This document shows positions 27,901 to 39,537 of a stretch of 64,000 nucleotides of DNA, one piece after another. Within the stretch, counting starts at the first letter, position 1, and each line of letters begins with the position of its first letter. The DNA is from Undaria pinnatifida (taxonomy: Eukaryota > Sar > Phaeophyceae > Laminariales > Alariaceae). Location: NCBI GenBank assembly GCA_012845835.1, contig JABAKD010000018.1, forward strand, positions 1-64,000, written 5' to 3'. The position numbers and the translations under genes are program-made. The notes under the pieces are model-generated. The model was not told the origin of the DNA, searched no databases, and saw only the letters and a list, made by a program, of their open reading frames with translations.

Positions 27901-30838
27901 TACCGCCTCGTCCTTACAAAGCCATAAAATTTAAACGGCCGCGTTTCAAATCAAACAGCGCTACGAACTACACCCTGGCTCGCGAACACCTTCGAAGCGC
28001 ACACTGCACACCCCGTTTTTCTATCCCTCGTTGGATACACCGCGCTCCTCGGCGTTGCGCTGTAACGTTTGCGTCTCTGCTGTTCGATCCTGCTCGTGCG
28101 GGGCATTTGGGACGCACACGACACGCACAACACACATAACAAGAACATTTCACTTCGTTGTGCCCTGGGCTGCGGGTGAAAAATTCCCTCCCAAAAATAC
28201 CGCCTCGTCCTTACAAAAAAAAAAAAAAATCAAACGGCCGCGTGCTTCAAATCAAACGGCGCTACGAACTACACCCTGGCACGGAAACACCCTCGCAGCG
28301 AACACGGCACAATCTCTATTTCTATCCCTCGTCGGATACACCGCGCTCCTCGGCGTTACGCTGGAACGTTTGCGGCTCTGCTGTTCGATCCTGCCCGTGC
28401 GGGGGATTTGGGATGCACACAACACAAAACACATAACAAACGTAGTTCACTTCGTTGTGCCCTGGGCTGCGGAAAACAAGTCCCCTCTCAAAACTACCGC
28501 CTCGTCCTTACAAAACCATAAAATTCAAACGGCCGCGCTTCAAATCAAACAGCGCTACGAACTACACCTTGGCACGCGAACATCATTGAAGCGCACACTG
28601 CACACCCCTTTTTTCTATCCCTCGTCGGATACACCGCGCTCCTGGGCGTTGCACTGTAACGTTTGCGTCTCTGCTGTTCGATCCTGCTCGTGCGGGGCAT
28701 TTGGGACGCACACAACACGCACAACACACACAACACACACAACACACATAACAAGAACATTTCACTTCGTTGTGCCCTGGGCTGCGGGAAAAAAATACCC
28801 TCCCAAAAATACCGCCTCGTCCTTACAAAAAAAAAAAAAAATCAAACGGCCGCGCGCTTCAAATCAAACGGCGCTACAAACTACACTCTGGCACTGAAAC
28901 ACCCTCGCAGCGGACACCGCACAACCTTTATTTCTATCCCTCGTCGGATACACCGCGCTCCTCGGCATTACGCTGGAACGTTTGCGCCTCTGCTGTTCGA
29001 TTCTGCCCGTGCGGGGCATTTGGGATGCACACAACACAAAACACATACAACACACATAACAAAAACAGTTCACTTCGTTGTGCCCTGGACCGCGGGAAAA
29101 AAAAATTCCCTCTCAAAACTACCGCCTCGTCCTTACAAAACCATAAAATTCAAACGGCCGCGCTTCAAATCAAACGGCGCTACGAACTACACCCTGGCAC
29201 GCGAACAATATCGCAGCGCGCACTGCACGCCCTCTTTTTCTATCCCTCGACGGATACACCGCGCTCCTCGGCGTTGCGCTGGAACGTTTGCGTCTCTGCT
29301 GTTCGATCCTGCCCGTGCGGGGCATTTGGGATGCACACAACACACAACACATACAACACACATAACAAACGTAGTTCACCTCGTTGTGCCCTGGGCTGCG
29401 GAAAACAAGTCCCCTCTCAAAACTACCGCCTCGTCCTTACAAAACCATAAAATTTAAACGGCCGCGTTTCAAATCAAACAGCGCTACGAACTACACCCTG
29501 GCTCGCGAACACCTTCGAAGCGCACACTGCACACCCCGTTTTTCTATCCCTCGTTGGATACACCGCGCTCCTCGGCGTTGCGCTGTAACGTTTGCGTCTC
29601 TGCTGTTCGATCCTGCTCGTGCGGGGCATTTGGGACGCACACGACACGCACAACACACATAACAAGAACATTTCACTTCGTTGTGCCCTGGGCTGCGGGT
29701 GAAAAATTCCCTCCCAAAATACCGCCTCGTCCTTACAAAAAAAAAAAAAAATCAAACGGCCGCGTGCTTCAAATCAAACGGCGCTACGAACTACACCCTG
29801 GCACGGAAACACCCTCGCAGCGAACACGGCACAATCTCTATTTCTATCCCTCGTCGGATACACCGCGCTCCTCGGCGTTACGCTGGAACGTTTGCGGCTC
29901 TGCTGTTCGATCCTGCCCGTGCGGGGCATTTGGGATGCACACAACACAAAACACATAACAAACGTAGTTCACTTCGTTGTGCCCTGGGCTGCGGAAAACA
30001 AGTCCCCTCTCAAAACTACCGCCTCGTCCTTACAAAACCATAAAATTCAAACGGCCGCGCTTCAAATCAAACGGCGCTACGAACTACACATTGGCACGCG
30101 AACATCATCGAAGCGCACACTGCACACCCCTTTTTTCTATCCCTCGTCGGATACACCGCGCTCCTGGCCGTTGCACTGTAACGTTTGCGTCTCTGCTGTT
30201 CGATCCTGCTCGTGCGGGGCATTTGGGACGCACACAACACGCACAACACACACAACACACACAACACACATAACAAGAACATTTCACTTCGTTGTGCCCT
30301 GGGCTGCGGGAAAAAAATACCCTCCCAAAAATACCGCCTCGTCCTTACAAAAAAAAAAAAAAAATCAAACGGTCGCGCGCTTCAAATCAAACGGCGCTAC
30401 AAACTGCACTTTGGCACTGAAACACCCTCGCAGCGGACACCGCACAACCTTTATTTCTATCCCTCGTCGGATACACCGCGCTCTTCGGCATTACGCTGGA
30501 ACGTTTGCGCCTCTGCTGTTCGATTCTGCCCGTGCGGGGCATTTGGGATGCACACAACACAAAACACATACAACACACATAACAAAAACAGTTCACTTTG
30601 TTGTGCCCTGGACTGCGGGAAAAAAAAATTCCCTCTCAAAACTACCGCCTCGTCCTTACAAAACCATAAAATTCAAACGGCCGCGCTTCAAATCAAACGG
30701 CGCTACGAACTACACCCTGGCACGCGAACAATATCGCAGCGCGCACTGCACGCCCTCTTTTTCTATCCCTCGTCGGATACACCGCGCTCCTCGGCGTTGC
30801 GCTGGAACGTTTGCGTCTCTGCTGTTCGATCCTGCCCG
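18931..30838. repeat. Satellite 2: ~300-bp monomers in five-monomer higher-order repeats
   Basis: Each monomer is marked by AACGTTTGCG followed by CTCTGCTGTTCGAT. I located 40 such starts from 18931 to 30806. Five recognisable monomer types recur in fixed order with lengths of about 301, 293, 320, 306 and 304 bp. They give higher-order units starting at 19546, 21070, 22595, 24120, 25643, 27166, 28064 and 29587. Types differ in the length of an ACACAACACA tract and in whether an A12-A16 run is present. Long open frames cross the array in several readings (up to 475 codons), but monomer lengths are not multiples of three, so no single frame is kept between monomers. I treat the array as noncoding. 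Confidence 0.96.
27166..28063. repeat. Deleted higher-order unit lacking two monomers
   Basis: Monomer starts at 27166, 27467 and 27760 are followed by the next unit at 28064. This copy has monomer types 1, 2 and 5 only. Types 3 and 4 (about 625 bp) are missing and the junction keeps monomer phase, as expected from unequal exchange between monomers. Confidence 0.85.
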
Positions 30839-30957
30839 TGTGGTCTGCCGTGTCTGCGTGCGGTGGCGACTGCGTCCTTCAGTTCGTCTGCTGCATACTT
30901 CCTCTCGCTGGTTCTCTTGTCGCAGCTCATCTCCGCCGCGTGTTGTGGGTGTCTGCT

Positions 30958-31209
30958 ATGAGCCTCTTTGTTCGTTCTATGCTCCTCCTTCTCTGCGGCT
31001 GCGTGTTCTTCGCCCTCTTCAAACCTTACGGCGTACCACCTCCTCGTGCTGCGGCGGAATCTCTACACACCATGCAGCGGAACATCCCTACACCACAGCG
31101 GTATCTTGACGACTGGGGAGACCAACTCTTCGAATACACATTCACAGGGCTCTCTCTGTGTAGTATATACATGTGTAGCGCAGCAGTACTCCTGTCTGCC
31201 TGCGTGTGA
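30958..31209 (+). CDS. Small hydrophobic ORF at the satellite edge, uncertain
   Basis: An 83-residue frame begins at an ATG just beyond the end of satellite 2. Residues 1-20 form a hydrophobic stretch (VRSMLLLLCGCVFFALF), then a Pro/Ala stretch, a short acidic segment (YLDDWGDQLFEY), and a second hydrophobic C-terminal stretch. The frame is also open upstream into the last satellite monomer. The C-terminal third lies in the tandem repeat that follows, which argues against an old conserved gene. I recognise no family. It could be a small two-pass membrane protein or a chance frame. Confidence 0.2.
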   Translation: MSLFVRSMLLLLCGCVFFALFKPYGVPPPRAAAESLHTMQRNIPTPQRYLDDWGDQLFEYTFTGLSLCSIYMCSAAVLLSACV

Positions 31210-31740
31210 AGGATACGCGTACATTTTCGAACCTGCTATACTACCTCACCTTCCGCCAGCACTCCTGCGGTACAAATCCCTTCCATCACATGTGTAATCT
31301 ATGCAGGTGTGTACACGGCACTGTTTATACGCTGCGCACTCAGCATGGTCACAGCAGTGTATGTATGTACAGCGGTGTGCACACAGCTCTCGCTGTGTGT
31401 AGCACATACATGACATATGTGTAGCGCATCAGAACTCCTATGTGTTTGTGTGTGTAGGATGCACGTACGTGTTCGAACCTGCCATATTACCTCACCTTCC
31501 TTCAGCGTTCCTGTGATACAAATCCCTTCCATCATCACATGTGTATGCAGGTGCGTACAGCGGTGTGCACACAGCTCTCGCTGTGTGTAGTCTAGTGCAT
31601 ACATGTGTAGTGCAGCAATACTCCTGTGTGTTTGCGTGTGTAGGATACGCGTACGTGTTCGAACCTGCCATACTATCTCACTTTCCTCCATCATTCGTGC
31701 TGTACAAATGCCTACTATCACCTGTGTATGCATCATCTCC
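31145..31740. repeat. Three-copy tandem repeat of about 185-245 bp
   Basis: Three diverged copies are marked by CTCTCGCTGTGTGTAG-like motifs (31149, 31384, 31573) and by GGATACGCGTAC-like motifs (31211, 31458, 31642), the latter followed by TTCGAACCTGC. The last two copies are closest. The first carries extra sequence, so the spacing is about 247 then 184 bp. Confidence 0.8.
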
Positions 31741-31960
31741 TATGTATGTATGCGTCCCCAGCTACGGCTACGCGTCCAGTAACAAGTGTTCGTGTCTTTC
31801 AGCACGTCACATCCTACACCTTCGTACAACGTAACCCATGCGCACATTGTCATCACACCATGCGGCCCTCCTAGCCAAATTCTTCTGTTCCCTTTACAGG
31901 GGACTAAGTACGAGCATCCTATCGGTGACATTCTCCGCCTCATAGCGAAAGTCGCCGACT

Positions 31961-32145
31961 AAACATTCCGCCACTCCGACGATCGCCAAGTGCCTTCTCG
32001 CGCAGTCAAGTGTGAAAAAACATTCAGCCACTCCCGACGATCGCCAAGTGCCCTCTCGCGCAGTCTAGTGTGACATAACATACCGCCACTCCCGACGATC
32101 GCCAAGTGCCTTCTCGCGCAGCGAGCCACCTGTCAGGTGTGACAA
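31961..32145. repeat. Tandem repeat of about 57 bp, three copies
   Basis: AACATTCCGCCACTCC followed by GACGATCGCCAAGTGCC and CTCGCGCAGTC recurs at about 31962, 32018 and 32076. The third copy ends in a GCGAGCCACCTGTCAG variant. Confidence 0.85.
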
Positions 32146-32150
32146 AGCAC

Positions 32151-33834
32151 TTCTCCACTTACACCAAAAAACACTGACTAAACACGCATTGTTTTCTGCC
32201 GCTTGTCGCTGGACGAGTTCAATTTCCTCACCTAAAAACCGTGATTCGCGGGAGTAAACTGGAGTTGCCATCCGACGCCAAACCTTTGTGCCCCAGGTAC
32301 ACAAAATAAGGATTGTTAACGAAGAAGAAAAAAATGAGTGGAGACCAACAACTTTTACGAGCGAGAGCGAAACTGTTTGTATAAGACCAAGATTGACAGC
32401 AATACGACCAGTTTGGGCCATGAAACCTCCTCGTTCGCAGACAAGAATAGTTTAGGCCAGAAAGTGTTCTCTATCGTAACACACATCCGCTGCTCCGCCA
32501 AAATGCAATCACGATACGCCGTCTTATGACGCGGCGAGCGTATCCAATGAAACCGACGTGTCCGGAAAATGAACCAATCATAGACGAAGGCTATTGACCT
32601 GACTGTTTCCCAAAGTTTAGGAGGCCCGCCGACGGTAACCCCTTGGACAACTGAAAACCTTTCTTGGTGGAAAAAATGTCTTCGAGTTAGAATAGGGAGG
32701 GATTTCAGGGCCCAAAAGGTTGTCAAGTGGTTGGACTCAAACGAGCTGTACACTTCATTTAGACAGGTCCTAACACTGGAGAGTACACATCCCGTTTTAT
32801 ATCCTCTTCCCTTGACAAGCGACGTATGCACAGGAGGTCGGACGGCAAGGGACACTTGTACTCCTTCAGAGTGTGGCTTCTTGACTGGAACTCTCTGCGT
32901 CACCCAAACGGTATTCTGAGCAAACCGAAAATACAACCGGACGACTGACCAATCTGATGGCCTAGGTACACAAAACTTTCCATTACATTTTGCAAAAGAT
33001 TAGATCGTTCCGATTATCGTATGTACATTTCTTTGAGTCAAACCGTGTTATTTCTATCATAACACGCGAGACAAATTTAACTATATGAGCAATCCTATGG
33101 CCTAGGTATGAGTCGCTCTATGGTACCCCCGCCCCGAAGCTTTTCGTCCATCGAAACCGCCGGTTTTCGAAACCTGGTCCAACCCATACCTCTTGAAATT
33201 TGGCGCCCCTTCCCACCTAGATGACATCGTTCGATAGTCGATGGGTCTTCGCAAACAACAGGACGAATAAAGATGCGCATTTATGACATCATTCCCCGTG
33301 TCGAGCAGCTATGCAACCTTCGGTAAACATAAGATAAATATACACATATTGCTTTTAGCGCAAGGGTTGTACAAGCAGTCGTGCATATAGCCAGAAAATG
33401 TTTGGTTAAACAATAGCGCTAACCCCTATCGCCTCAGGGGACCAACTCGTACCACGCGTCCGCACCTTGATTTTGAACGGTAACACATCCTCCGGGTTGT
33501 GTCCGCCGCATATATCTTTCCTGCACGTGGGCATGTCTAGAGTTCGGGTCTCGTACGCCCGACCCGTCACAAACGGTTTCCGTCTCGCCTACGGTTTCGC
33601 CGTGGTCGTAGCCCCACGCCTCGTCGAATGGCCACCTGTACACAAAACATGTCATCAGACAGGGGGAAAGGTGTGGAATTTCGGCTAGAGACACCGGTGG
33701 TGAATGAAACCACAAACGACCCGACTTGGATGTGTGGTATCACTCAGCGGGGGCAGGCGGAAACATCCAGTCATTTGTTACCTTTTTATCGACGTATGCT
33801 ACGACAGAAGTACGGGGTCGTAGCTGTGACGAAT
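32151..33834. other. Mostly unique DNA with family 1 fragments
   Basis: No recognised gene. Fragments of family 1 occur: a right-end-like CTCTATCGTAACACAC at about 32471, and the internal ATGGCCTAGGTACACA-type motif at about 32959 and 33097. The longest frame (32355-32936, minus, 193 codons) has no recognisable domain and runs through these fragments. Confidence 0.35.
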
Positions 33835-34045
33835 GATCAAGGCCACGACAGGAAGACTACCCCGACATTTTCCCTTCCCGACCACATCAGTAACTCCGTA
33901 CCGAAGTGAAAAAATCATCTCTAAGCGACTTGTTCACCTGGCGTGACGGACTATTCATTGGAGCCGACTCATACCGCAAAATTGAAATAACCCTACAGCT
34001 TAAGTGCTCGAAGGAACGGGGGTGTCACTATCGCGAGGGATCCGG
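33835..34045 (+). repeat. Dispersed hairpin-ended repeat, family 3, copy c
   Basis: Begins GATCAAGGCCACGACAGG and ends with GGAACGGGGGTGTCACTATC, with the imperfect right arm GCGAGGGATCC. It is more diverged than the other copies. Confidence 0.45.
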
Positions 34046-34973
34046 GTGTCACTGCGATGAACGGCAAAAGACGCGACCCTCTTGCCGTGGGTTTAGTCAT
34101 GTTCCTCGCTGACAAGATTCTCAAACACTATATTGTCGCAATTTAACTAAGATTATATTTTCGTTTTATGCTTCGGCAGTGAGAGTTTTTTCCGGTAGAA
34201 CTTTCGCTGTTTCCCAAGTCATTTACCAAGTCAGGTCATGGGAGCACCTCAACTGATGAAAAGAGCCACTGAACAGAACAAAAGTGACTAACCTATACCG
34301 TAGCACGCGTGTATTCTCTAACAGTTTGGGTACCAATATTTGGAAAGTTTCCCAACTCTAGTACAGTATAATAAACGTTTGCTACATTCGGCCCAATATG
34401 AATAGCATCACTTTTCTTCTCCAGACCGCCTCTTCATAGTATAGCAAGCTTTGGTACCGTCTGTGAAATGTAACATGCTACGTTATGAGATGCGTGCATT
34501 GTTCTGGTGTGCTCTTCAATTATGAGTAGCGCATGTATCTATCACAGTTCTGATTGCACGGCCCGGGGCAACTAGCAAGGCAACCAGACGAACATTGGCC
34601 TTGGTGTGTAGCAGAACATAAGGTGGCGGTAAGGGTGCAGGAAGACGTTTCTGAGCTTACCAGAACATGAAGAGTTCAACGTGTCAACCGAACCATGACT
34701 GATAGGGCAATCGTTCGAGCAATCCGACCAACACGTCTTCGCGCTACGCAGAACCCCCCAAACAAAAGGACTTGCAAAAGCATTGTCTACCCGGTGGGGC
34801 CTCACGTGAGAAGGTCAACGGTAACATAAAATTTACCATCATCATTAACGGTAGCACAAACAGTTTCCCCGAAATATACAACCATTGGGGTGGGAGGGAC
34901 TCGAACAAGGCAGAAACGAAAGTTTGCATTCATACGATAATATCTAGGAGTGCAGCAGAAATTTCCTCGGCTC
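34046..34973. other. Unique DNA with a partial family 2 copy
   Basis: AACCATGACTGATAGGGCAA at about 34690 resembles family 2. On the minus strand at 34899-34909 the string GTTCGAGTCCC matches a tRNA B-box, but no T-stem, D-arm or acceptor pairing can be built around it. Nothing else is recognised. Confidence 0.35.
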
Positions 34974-35212
34974 CTCACATGAGGAGCTCAATATCTCACG
35001 CCCGAAAATTGACATCGCAAGGCGTTCGTTCGAACAACCCGACTAAGCTTATATGCCTTAGTCCTACCTAATAAACAGTATGTACTCATTTAATCACTTG
35101 GCTAATGACTAACCACTAATTCCTCACTTGGGGAGCTTAATCGGACAGGTGCATTATCATTTAATCCAAGAATAGCAGCCCCTACTGTGAGATGACTCGT
35201 TCCTACGATTAA
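34974..35212 (+). repeat. Dispersed repeat, family 2, copy a
   Basis: Contains ATGAGGAGCTCAATATCTCA, then AAGGCGTTCGTTCGAACAAC, ATTCCTCACTTGGGGAGC and CCCCTACTGTGAGATGACTC in the same order and spacing as the copies at 38.7 and 58.2 kb. Confidence 0.65.
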
Positions 35213-35755
35213 AAATACGATGCCATCGAGATTTTTTTTTTCCAACGATGCACGCTAGGAGAGTTGTGCACCTACGGTTCCCGGAGCTCTTTCAAATGTG
35301 GTGGTCGGTATGCATCACAAGTTACCGGAAGGCGCCGCACAAGGAAACATGCGTTCGGAAACATGAGAAATCCCGTGGACTAGAAATATAACGCAATAAA
35401 AATATGCGGAAGCGCTTGGGAATGTACGAAAAATGTCTGAAAACGCCGCATGTTAATGTTCAGCGGTAGTAGCAAGTTTTTGCGGTGTGTGCTTCCATAC
35501 TGCAGGGACTCTTTTCTGACCACACATCATCGTAGGAACGTCATCCTCTTTTTGCATACAGAAAATTGCTCCAACAAAATTATGTAGTCTATGCCTTTAG
35601 ACCTAGCTAAAGGTATGGGTTCGCCGTTTTGCACCTCCATATCCTCAAAAATTTTTTTTCTTTTTTGTGAGATTAATCCATCCTCAAGTGAGAAGAACTC
35701 AAAAATATCTACGTGCATCTACACCGCACTACTGCTGTGGTACATACAGTAGAAA

Positions 35756-36006
35756 TAGCGTGCTACGATATGAGTCGCAGCTTTTGTCTCAAATATGGCT
35801 TTTGAATGACGGGGCTCCTCAGCCCAACATCTTGTGACAATAAGTCGTATTTTTATGATTCTCGCTGTGTACCTAGGCCATAGGATGTTTTCATAAAGTG
35901 GTTTCGCCCGGTGCCAGTTTCAATTTCGTTGAGTTTGTGCGAGCGTTTAACGCTTCCACATTGAGGAACCTCAGCAAAATAGTGGCACATCTCTACCGTA
36001 GCCCTC
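35756..36006 (-). repeat. Family 1 TIR element, copy f (reverse)
   Basis: Left end AGCGTGCTACGATATGAG and right end CATCTCTACCGTAGCCCTCG are inverted versions of the family ends. The interior is in reverse orientation: GAATGACGGGGCTCCTCAG, then ATTCTCGCTGTGTACCTAGG, then the TTGAGGAACCTCAG end region. Confidence 0.65.
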
Positions 36007-38072
36007 GTTACTACAACCACAACTACAGTGCGCCCCGCATTGTTCAGTAAATTCCCCAGTGTGCGCGAACCGCGTCAGGGCCAAAAAACGAAATCGCTCA
36101 AACAAAACAAGCGCCTATATCATAGTACGAGCCGACTCACTCATGCCCCTGTTCTGCTCCCAGCTTCCTTCGCCAGCCCAGCAAAAGCGCAGCGGTCGGG
36201 TGGATCACCCAGAACAGGGGGTCGTACGGCGCGGAGGACGTGAACATATCTCCCACGTGCCTGCGACAACGACGGCGAGGACGTGAAGAGCGTATGGTGG
36301 AGAACATATTCGCAGGCCGGACAAATCGGGCGGAAAAACTGTGCAGATCGTACTACTGATCACACAGGTCATACATACTCAACAGATCATACATATCCTA
36401 GAGAACATCATCACCGATCTCTTAGAAACCGATCGGCGATCGGTTAGAATATTCCACAGCAAGAGGCCATCAAACTGCGTTGATGACGTAAATATACCAA
36501 GGCTACGGCGTTTGAGGGTGCTTTCTGTCAGAGCGTGGGCTGAAGCCACAACATTATGTTCAAAAGACTAAACGGTAAGCATCCCCTAATGACCTATGAC
36601 GGTGGATACGGCAAAGGGATCCTTCGGGGGCCTGGTGTTAGGGTGGTGGTTGTATTTTGGTTGGGTGCCTCACCCCAGTAGTGCTCCCCTATTCCCTCTG
36701 CGGTCTTGGGTTTCAGTCCTGTTGTTGTTTGTCACATGAAACCGGCATGGAATGATCTGTGAGCTGGGTCAAGGCAATCACCCAACGCCAGTTAGGTTGG
36801 TGAGGTACGTAGCCACACGTGGGAGTGGCCCAAACCCGGTAGAGAGAACCCCCCATCACACCCCCCCCCCCCATGTTTGATGAATAACCAACGTGCTCCA
36901 TCTCGGCATAGTAGAGATGCCAGGGTCTATGACATGCGGCTACGGTCATGCAAAAACTGAATACCCCCGCTTCTCCGACCGATGTTGACCGAGGAAGCTC
37001 CATCGATTCAGGAGCGCCATATACCCCACACAAGAAAACACTGAATCACAGAATATTGTAAGTTCAGCCAAACCAAAACGTAGCGTGGCCATGGCGTGCA
37101 ATTAAAATCAAATGTCCTTCGAAACACGAACGACATTGATATATTGTTTTACATCCCGAGCGCCGCCATTCGAATTAAATGTCAGGCAGTAGGTGTTACC
37201 CTTAACGTAGAACAAGCCTCATGTGTTACGGTGGAGGTGGTGTTTTTGTTGGTTAAAACGTTATCAAATTCGTACCTCCTTTACCCAAAATTGTCGAAGC
37301 TATGCCGTTCCTTTTGTTTACAACACGTTTTTGTTGTGTAGCTACATAAATAGGATATTGTTTATCGGGGATAACTGGAAATTTTCTCCCGGTCGAGCCT
37401 GAGGGTATTGTCTACAGAACTCCCTCGAGTTTTCAGCGTCCAAACAAAACGGCGAAACTTAGCGCGGCATGCAACTCGGATCCAAAGCCAATACCATCGT
37501 AAACGGTACTGCAACGGTACTGGTTAGTTTCTCGGTAGGACACCACCGTGGATCGGAAATGGTTCTGGCCAAAATGATACATTCTCCGTGTAACACGTGT
37601 CGAAGGCGACGTTTTCATATAAATCTGAAACAAATTAAAGCGGTGCATACCCGGGGTCACAGATCGAGTCGAGCGCCTTCTTTCAAAAAGCGTCTTCGAA
37701 GGCCTGCCCGTAGTCTCCAGCGATGTGGAAATGTTCGTCTTCCGTGTCCTATATCTAAACGAGGCGGCCGGTGGGTGCGTAAAAACTGTGACACATTAAA
37801 CAAATCAGATACCGATGATTGGTGATATGTGTGATCAATGTCATTCACGAAAGACAGATGTTAAGTGTATACTGTATTATCTATACGCCCAATAGACCAC
37901 GTTACCTGGTGCGCGAGCCAAATAATTTGCATGTCCAGGCGTATACTTCCACGGTTAGATTTGTAGTGCCACAGATCCTCTTGCACAACACATTATATCG
38001 ACAGATATATGATCTAGAATATATCCTGCATGATCTACATGATGTAGGAAACGATATTTGTGATATATCATG
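36007..38072. other. Unique DNA, no recognised gene
   Basis: A 118-residue ATG frame at 37469-37825 (+) is rich in Arg and Lys in its second half but has no recognisable domain and overlaps an open minus-strand frame. A C-run lies at about 36860-36872. An isolated CCAAGGCTACGGCG at about 36499 resembles the start of family 3. Confidence 0.35.
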
Positions 38073-38166
38073 AAAATGAAAATACACTCCAGCTGTGAGA
38101 TCGAAGGTTTCGTCGAAACTCATCTTTGCAAACTGTGTGTGATACTCCGATCGCGCGTATTATATG
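38073..38166 (-). repeat. Conserved dispersed block, family 4 (reverse)
   Basis: CTCCAGCTGTGAGATCGA and the following GTTTCGTCGAAACTCATC, TTTGCAAACTGTGTGTGATA and CTCCGATCGCGCGTAT match, as reverse complement, the blocks at 53228-53300 and 55333-55480. Confidence 0.7.
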
Positions 38167-38714
38167 ATACGTGTAATATATACACCTCCTTTGAAGTTGA
38201 TTTTGGGCATCAGCGAACTGGGTCCAACGCATGCCCGTAGTGTCTTAGGTGGAGTGAGGAGCGGTTGTCAAAATCAAGTGCGCTGCTCTATAACCTGTTC
38301 CTGACCGTCGGTATACTGAACAGTCTTCGGGCCGCGTCTTCTCTGTGTCAGGTGTGTGAGAAATTTCTTTGTCGTTTTCAAGCAAGCGGGCGCGTTGGCA
38401 TATACTACCTGGCTTGATGTAAAAGAAAGGAACACCACTCAGCGATCATCTACTACACGTTAGGGCATGTTTTCATGAGCACTACGAGCAAGAGCACCAG
38501 ACATGGACGCGACGTCTACAGGACCAAAACATCTTCGGCGACAGTGGGGAGAAAACAGGACGTATAATCGTACACTATATAATAATAATGTGAAAAAAAA
38601 GTACAGACAGGTATGTTAACACTGCGGTAAACCACACGACCAACCTATTGCGCAGGGTATTTCGTGCCTCCATCCGTTTACATGATTACCTGACAAACGC
38701 TACCATACCAAACG

Positions 38715-38937
38715 CAGTAGCTAACCCTAACCCTAAGAGTTAATATTCCTGGAACATGACTTTGAAGGCATTCGTTCGTGCAAACCGACCAAAGGCCTCT
38801 ATGCCCTTGTCCCAAAACAAATAGTACTCGCAAAATTATAGATTAACCGTTAGTTCCTCACTTCAGGGGCTCAACCGCACTTCTATATTATTAGTTAATC
38901 CAACAACTGCAACCCCTACGGCGGGATGACTCTACAG
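38715..38937 (+). repeat. Dispersed repeat, family 2, copy b
   Basis: Shares GAAGGCATTCGTTCGTGCAA, the CAAATAGTACTCG segment, TAGTTCCTCACTTCAGGGGC and the CCCCTACGGCGGGATGACTC right end with the other copies. CTAACCCTAACCCTAA at about 38722-38737 is two and a bit telomere-like hexamers at its left side, too few to call a telomere. Confidence 0.65.
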
Positions 38938-38969
38938 CGCAACGAGACACACTACGTTAGAAGCGTGGC

Positions 38970-39195
38970 GACGAAGGCTGCGGTGGCGGAGATATGCCCA
39001 CATTTTCGGTACCAAGTGTTCACCACTTGCACGGGTGACTCTGTACATCACACGGACAACAAATGCTTCATGGGCGACGTTTAGTGCACCGTAGCATACG
39101 ATTGCAAACTGGGGAACAATATCGCAATACTCCAACGGCATTGAAACTTATACAAGACCGCAAGAAACAGGGGGGGCACTCACGCTAAAGACCTT
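38970..39195 (+). repeat. Dispersed hairpin-ended repeat, family 3, diverged copy
   Basis: CGACGAAGGCTGCGGTGGCG at the left, ACGGGTGACTCTGTACATCA in the middle and AAGAAACAGGGGGGGCACTC at the right correspond to the family 3 landmarks. The terminal hairpin is degraded. Confidence 0.45.
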
Positions 39196-39312
39196 GAGCC
39201 ACCGTGAACGAAGGCCCCGAACCCCCCCCCCCTACTGAACGCTTGGCCTGGCATCGTTGGGTTTTTGAGGTTCTTCATTTAAGGACCTCAACTACTTAAG
39301 GCACGCCCACAT

Positions 39313-39537
39313 GATCAAGTCTACGATAGCGTGGATACGCTCTCGTATACTGCCGGGATTTTGGTCCCTCGACCGTGTGGATCTGTGCCTCACCGCAAGC
39401 TACTCTTCAGGGGATTGGTGTGAAGGAGCCTAGCTAATAATTCCATGACGATGTCGAATCGCAAAACAAAAAAAGCACGAAAGCTGAAGACCGTCATAGA
39501 TCAGGGGCGAATGTCGCTTGCGCGAGTGACCCCGACT
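39313..39537 (+). repeat. Dispersed hairpin-ended repeat, family 3, copy d
   Basis: Begins GATCAAGTCTACGATAGCG. It carries GTGTGGATCTGTGCCTCACC and ends in GAATGTCGCTTGCGCGAGTG followed by ACCCCG, a recognisable version of the family's terminal hairpin. Confidence 0.6.

Noticed and set aside
18931-30838. CENP-B box in satellite 2
   Set aside because: The TTCGTTGTGCCCTGGG string only loosely resembles the box and lacks the required spaced A and CGGG positions.
34895-34915. Minus-strand tRNA 3' part (GTTCGAGTCCCTCCCA)
   Set aside because: It matches a B-box and a common tRNA ending, but the T stem does not pair and no matching 5' half lies within 100 bp.
38722-38737. Interstitial telomere
   Set aside because: Only about two and a half CCCTAA repeats, easily due to chance.
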